This document shows positions 63,611-64,000 of a stretch of 64,000 nucleotides of DNA, piece by piece (positions within the stretch are counted from its first letter, which is position 1; each line of letters begins with the position of its first letter). The stretch is from Rubrivivax sp. (lineage in GTDB: Bacteria; Pseudomonadota; Gammaproteobacteria; Burkholderiales; Burkholderiaceae_C): assembly GCA_027491255.1 (NCBI GenBank), contig JAIXWM010000107.1, positions 1-64,000 of the forward strand. Direction: 5' to 3'. The notes below the pieces were generated by a model that ran no database searches, was not told the DNA's origin, and was given only the letters and a program-made list of their open reading frames with translations. The translations under genes were made by a program, and so were the position numbers.

Positions 63611-64000
63611 TCAGCGTTCGCGCAGACTCTCGCTGGCGGTCCTGACGATGGGGCTGAGCAGAAACTCGATCACCCGGCGTTCGCCGGTCTTGATCTCGGC
63701 GGTCACGTTCATGCCGGGGCTGATGGGCACCGGCTTGTCGTCCACGCGGATATGCCGGCGGTCGAGCGTCAGGGTCGCAGGGTAGGTGGAGATGCCGGTC
63801 TTGTCGTCGGTCATGGCATCAGCTCCGAGGACGGTGACCGTCGCCGGCACGGTGCCGAACTGCGTGTAGGGGAAGGTCTCCAGCTTGATCTCGGCCCGCT
63901 GCCCCTGGTTCACGAAGCCGATGTCCAGGTTGGCCACCTGCACCAGCGCGGTGACCTCCGCGGAATCGGGAACGATGACCATCAACGGCTGTGCGCTCGT
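63611..64000 (-). CDS. HlyD-family type I secretion adaptor, C-terminal part (cut by window edge)
   Basis: The last 129 residues of a periplasmic adaptor are seen. They include MVIVPDSAEVTALVQVANLD, then GFVNQGQRAEIKLETFPYTQFG, a beta-barrel/MP domain, and PISPGMNVTAEIKTGERRVIEFLLSP at the end, as in HlyD/LapC adaptors. These link an inner-membrane ABC exporter to a TolC-type channel. The N-terminal anchor, coiled coil and exporter lie beyond the edge. It is convergent with purC. Confidence 0.88.
   Translation of the reverse strand, partial: TSAQPLMVIVPDSAEVTALVQVANLDIGFVNQGQRAEIKLETFPYTQFGTVPATVTVLGADAMTDDKTGISTYPATLTLDRRHIRVDDKPVPISPGMNVTAEIKTGERRVIEFLLSPIVRTASESLRER

Overview
The window is GC-rich, densely coded chromosomal DNA of a beta-proteobacterium, most likely order Burkholderiales. 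The evidence is two orphan Bug/TctC-type periplasmic receptors, a branched-chain amino acid-type (HAAT) ABC transporter linked to an AtuA/DUF4387 pair, many GTG/TTG starts with 1-8 nt gene overlaps, and a dispersed repeat with core GAGCCTGTCGAAG. No rRNA, tRNA, CRISPR array, insertion sequence or phage gene was found.

Layout. 1-1100: a PIN-toxin remnant and an intact FitAB-type toxin-antitoxin pair. 1111-1944: a shikimate dehydrogenase paralogue. 2020-14200 (minus strand): a 13-gene catabolic operon encoding a HAAT receptor and LivHMGF transporter, an SDR, DUF4387, AtuA, a GntR/UTRA repressor, LeuC/LeuD-like hydratase subunits, an FAD dehydrogenase and a 2,3-dimethylmalate-lyase-like enzyme. 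14478-21019 (plus strand): a divergent operon of four PuuE/cyclic-imidase-like deacetylase paralogues, a PrpD-family protein and two isochorismatase-fold amidases. A perfect palindrome lies in the shared promoter region. Together these genes suggest uptake of a cyclic imide or amide, ring opening, half-amide hydrolysis, then dehydrogenation, hydration and lyase cleavage of the branched dicarboxylate. The substrate is not known.

21064-23640: an MntA/HepT-type toxin-antitoxin pair, a racemase-like gene lacking both expected catalytic cysteines, and two decayed loci. One is a second MNT remnant and the other a mosaic of dioxygenase and racemase fragments. 23705-28573: a Bug receptor, a 3-hydroxyisobutyrate-dehydrogenase-like enzyme, an M20 hydrolase and a quinone-oxidoreductase-like enzyme. 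28672-40016: a peptide-type ABC importer whose binding protein appears circularly permuted, an unusual M28-like protein, and the HyuB/HyuA hydantoinase/5-oxoprolinase pair.

40121-44601: a DUF2141 protein, an SDR broken by one in-frame stop, a DUF2214 membrane protein, a TetR regulator with two operator-like repeats, a phytanoyl-CoA-dioxygenase-like enzyme and a second FitAB-type pair. 44629-47624: nucleoside salvage (ribokinase, nucleoside hydrolase, purine nucleoside phosphorylase). 47685-53434: a long hairpin, an NTF2-like protein, ThpR, a lysophospholipase-like hydrolase, a second Bug receptor, an aromatic aminotransferase and a glutathione peroxidase. 53616-62497 (minus strand): glycogen/maltodextrin genes malQ, glgX, glgB, glgP. 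62669-63568: purC. The right edge cuts a type I secretion HlyD-family adaptor.
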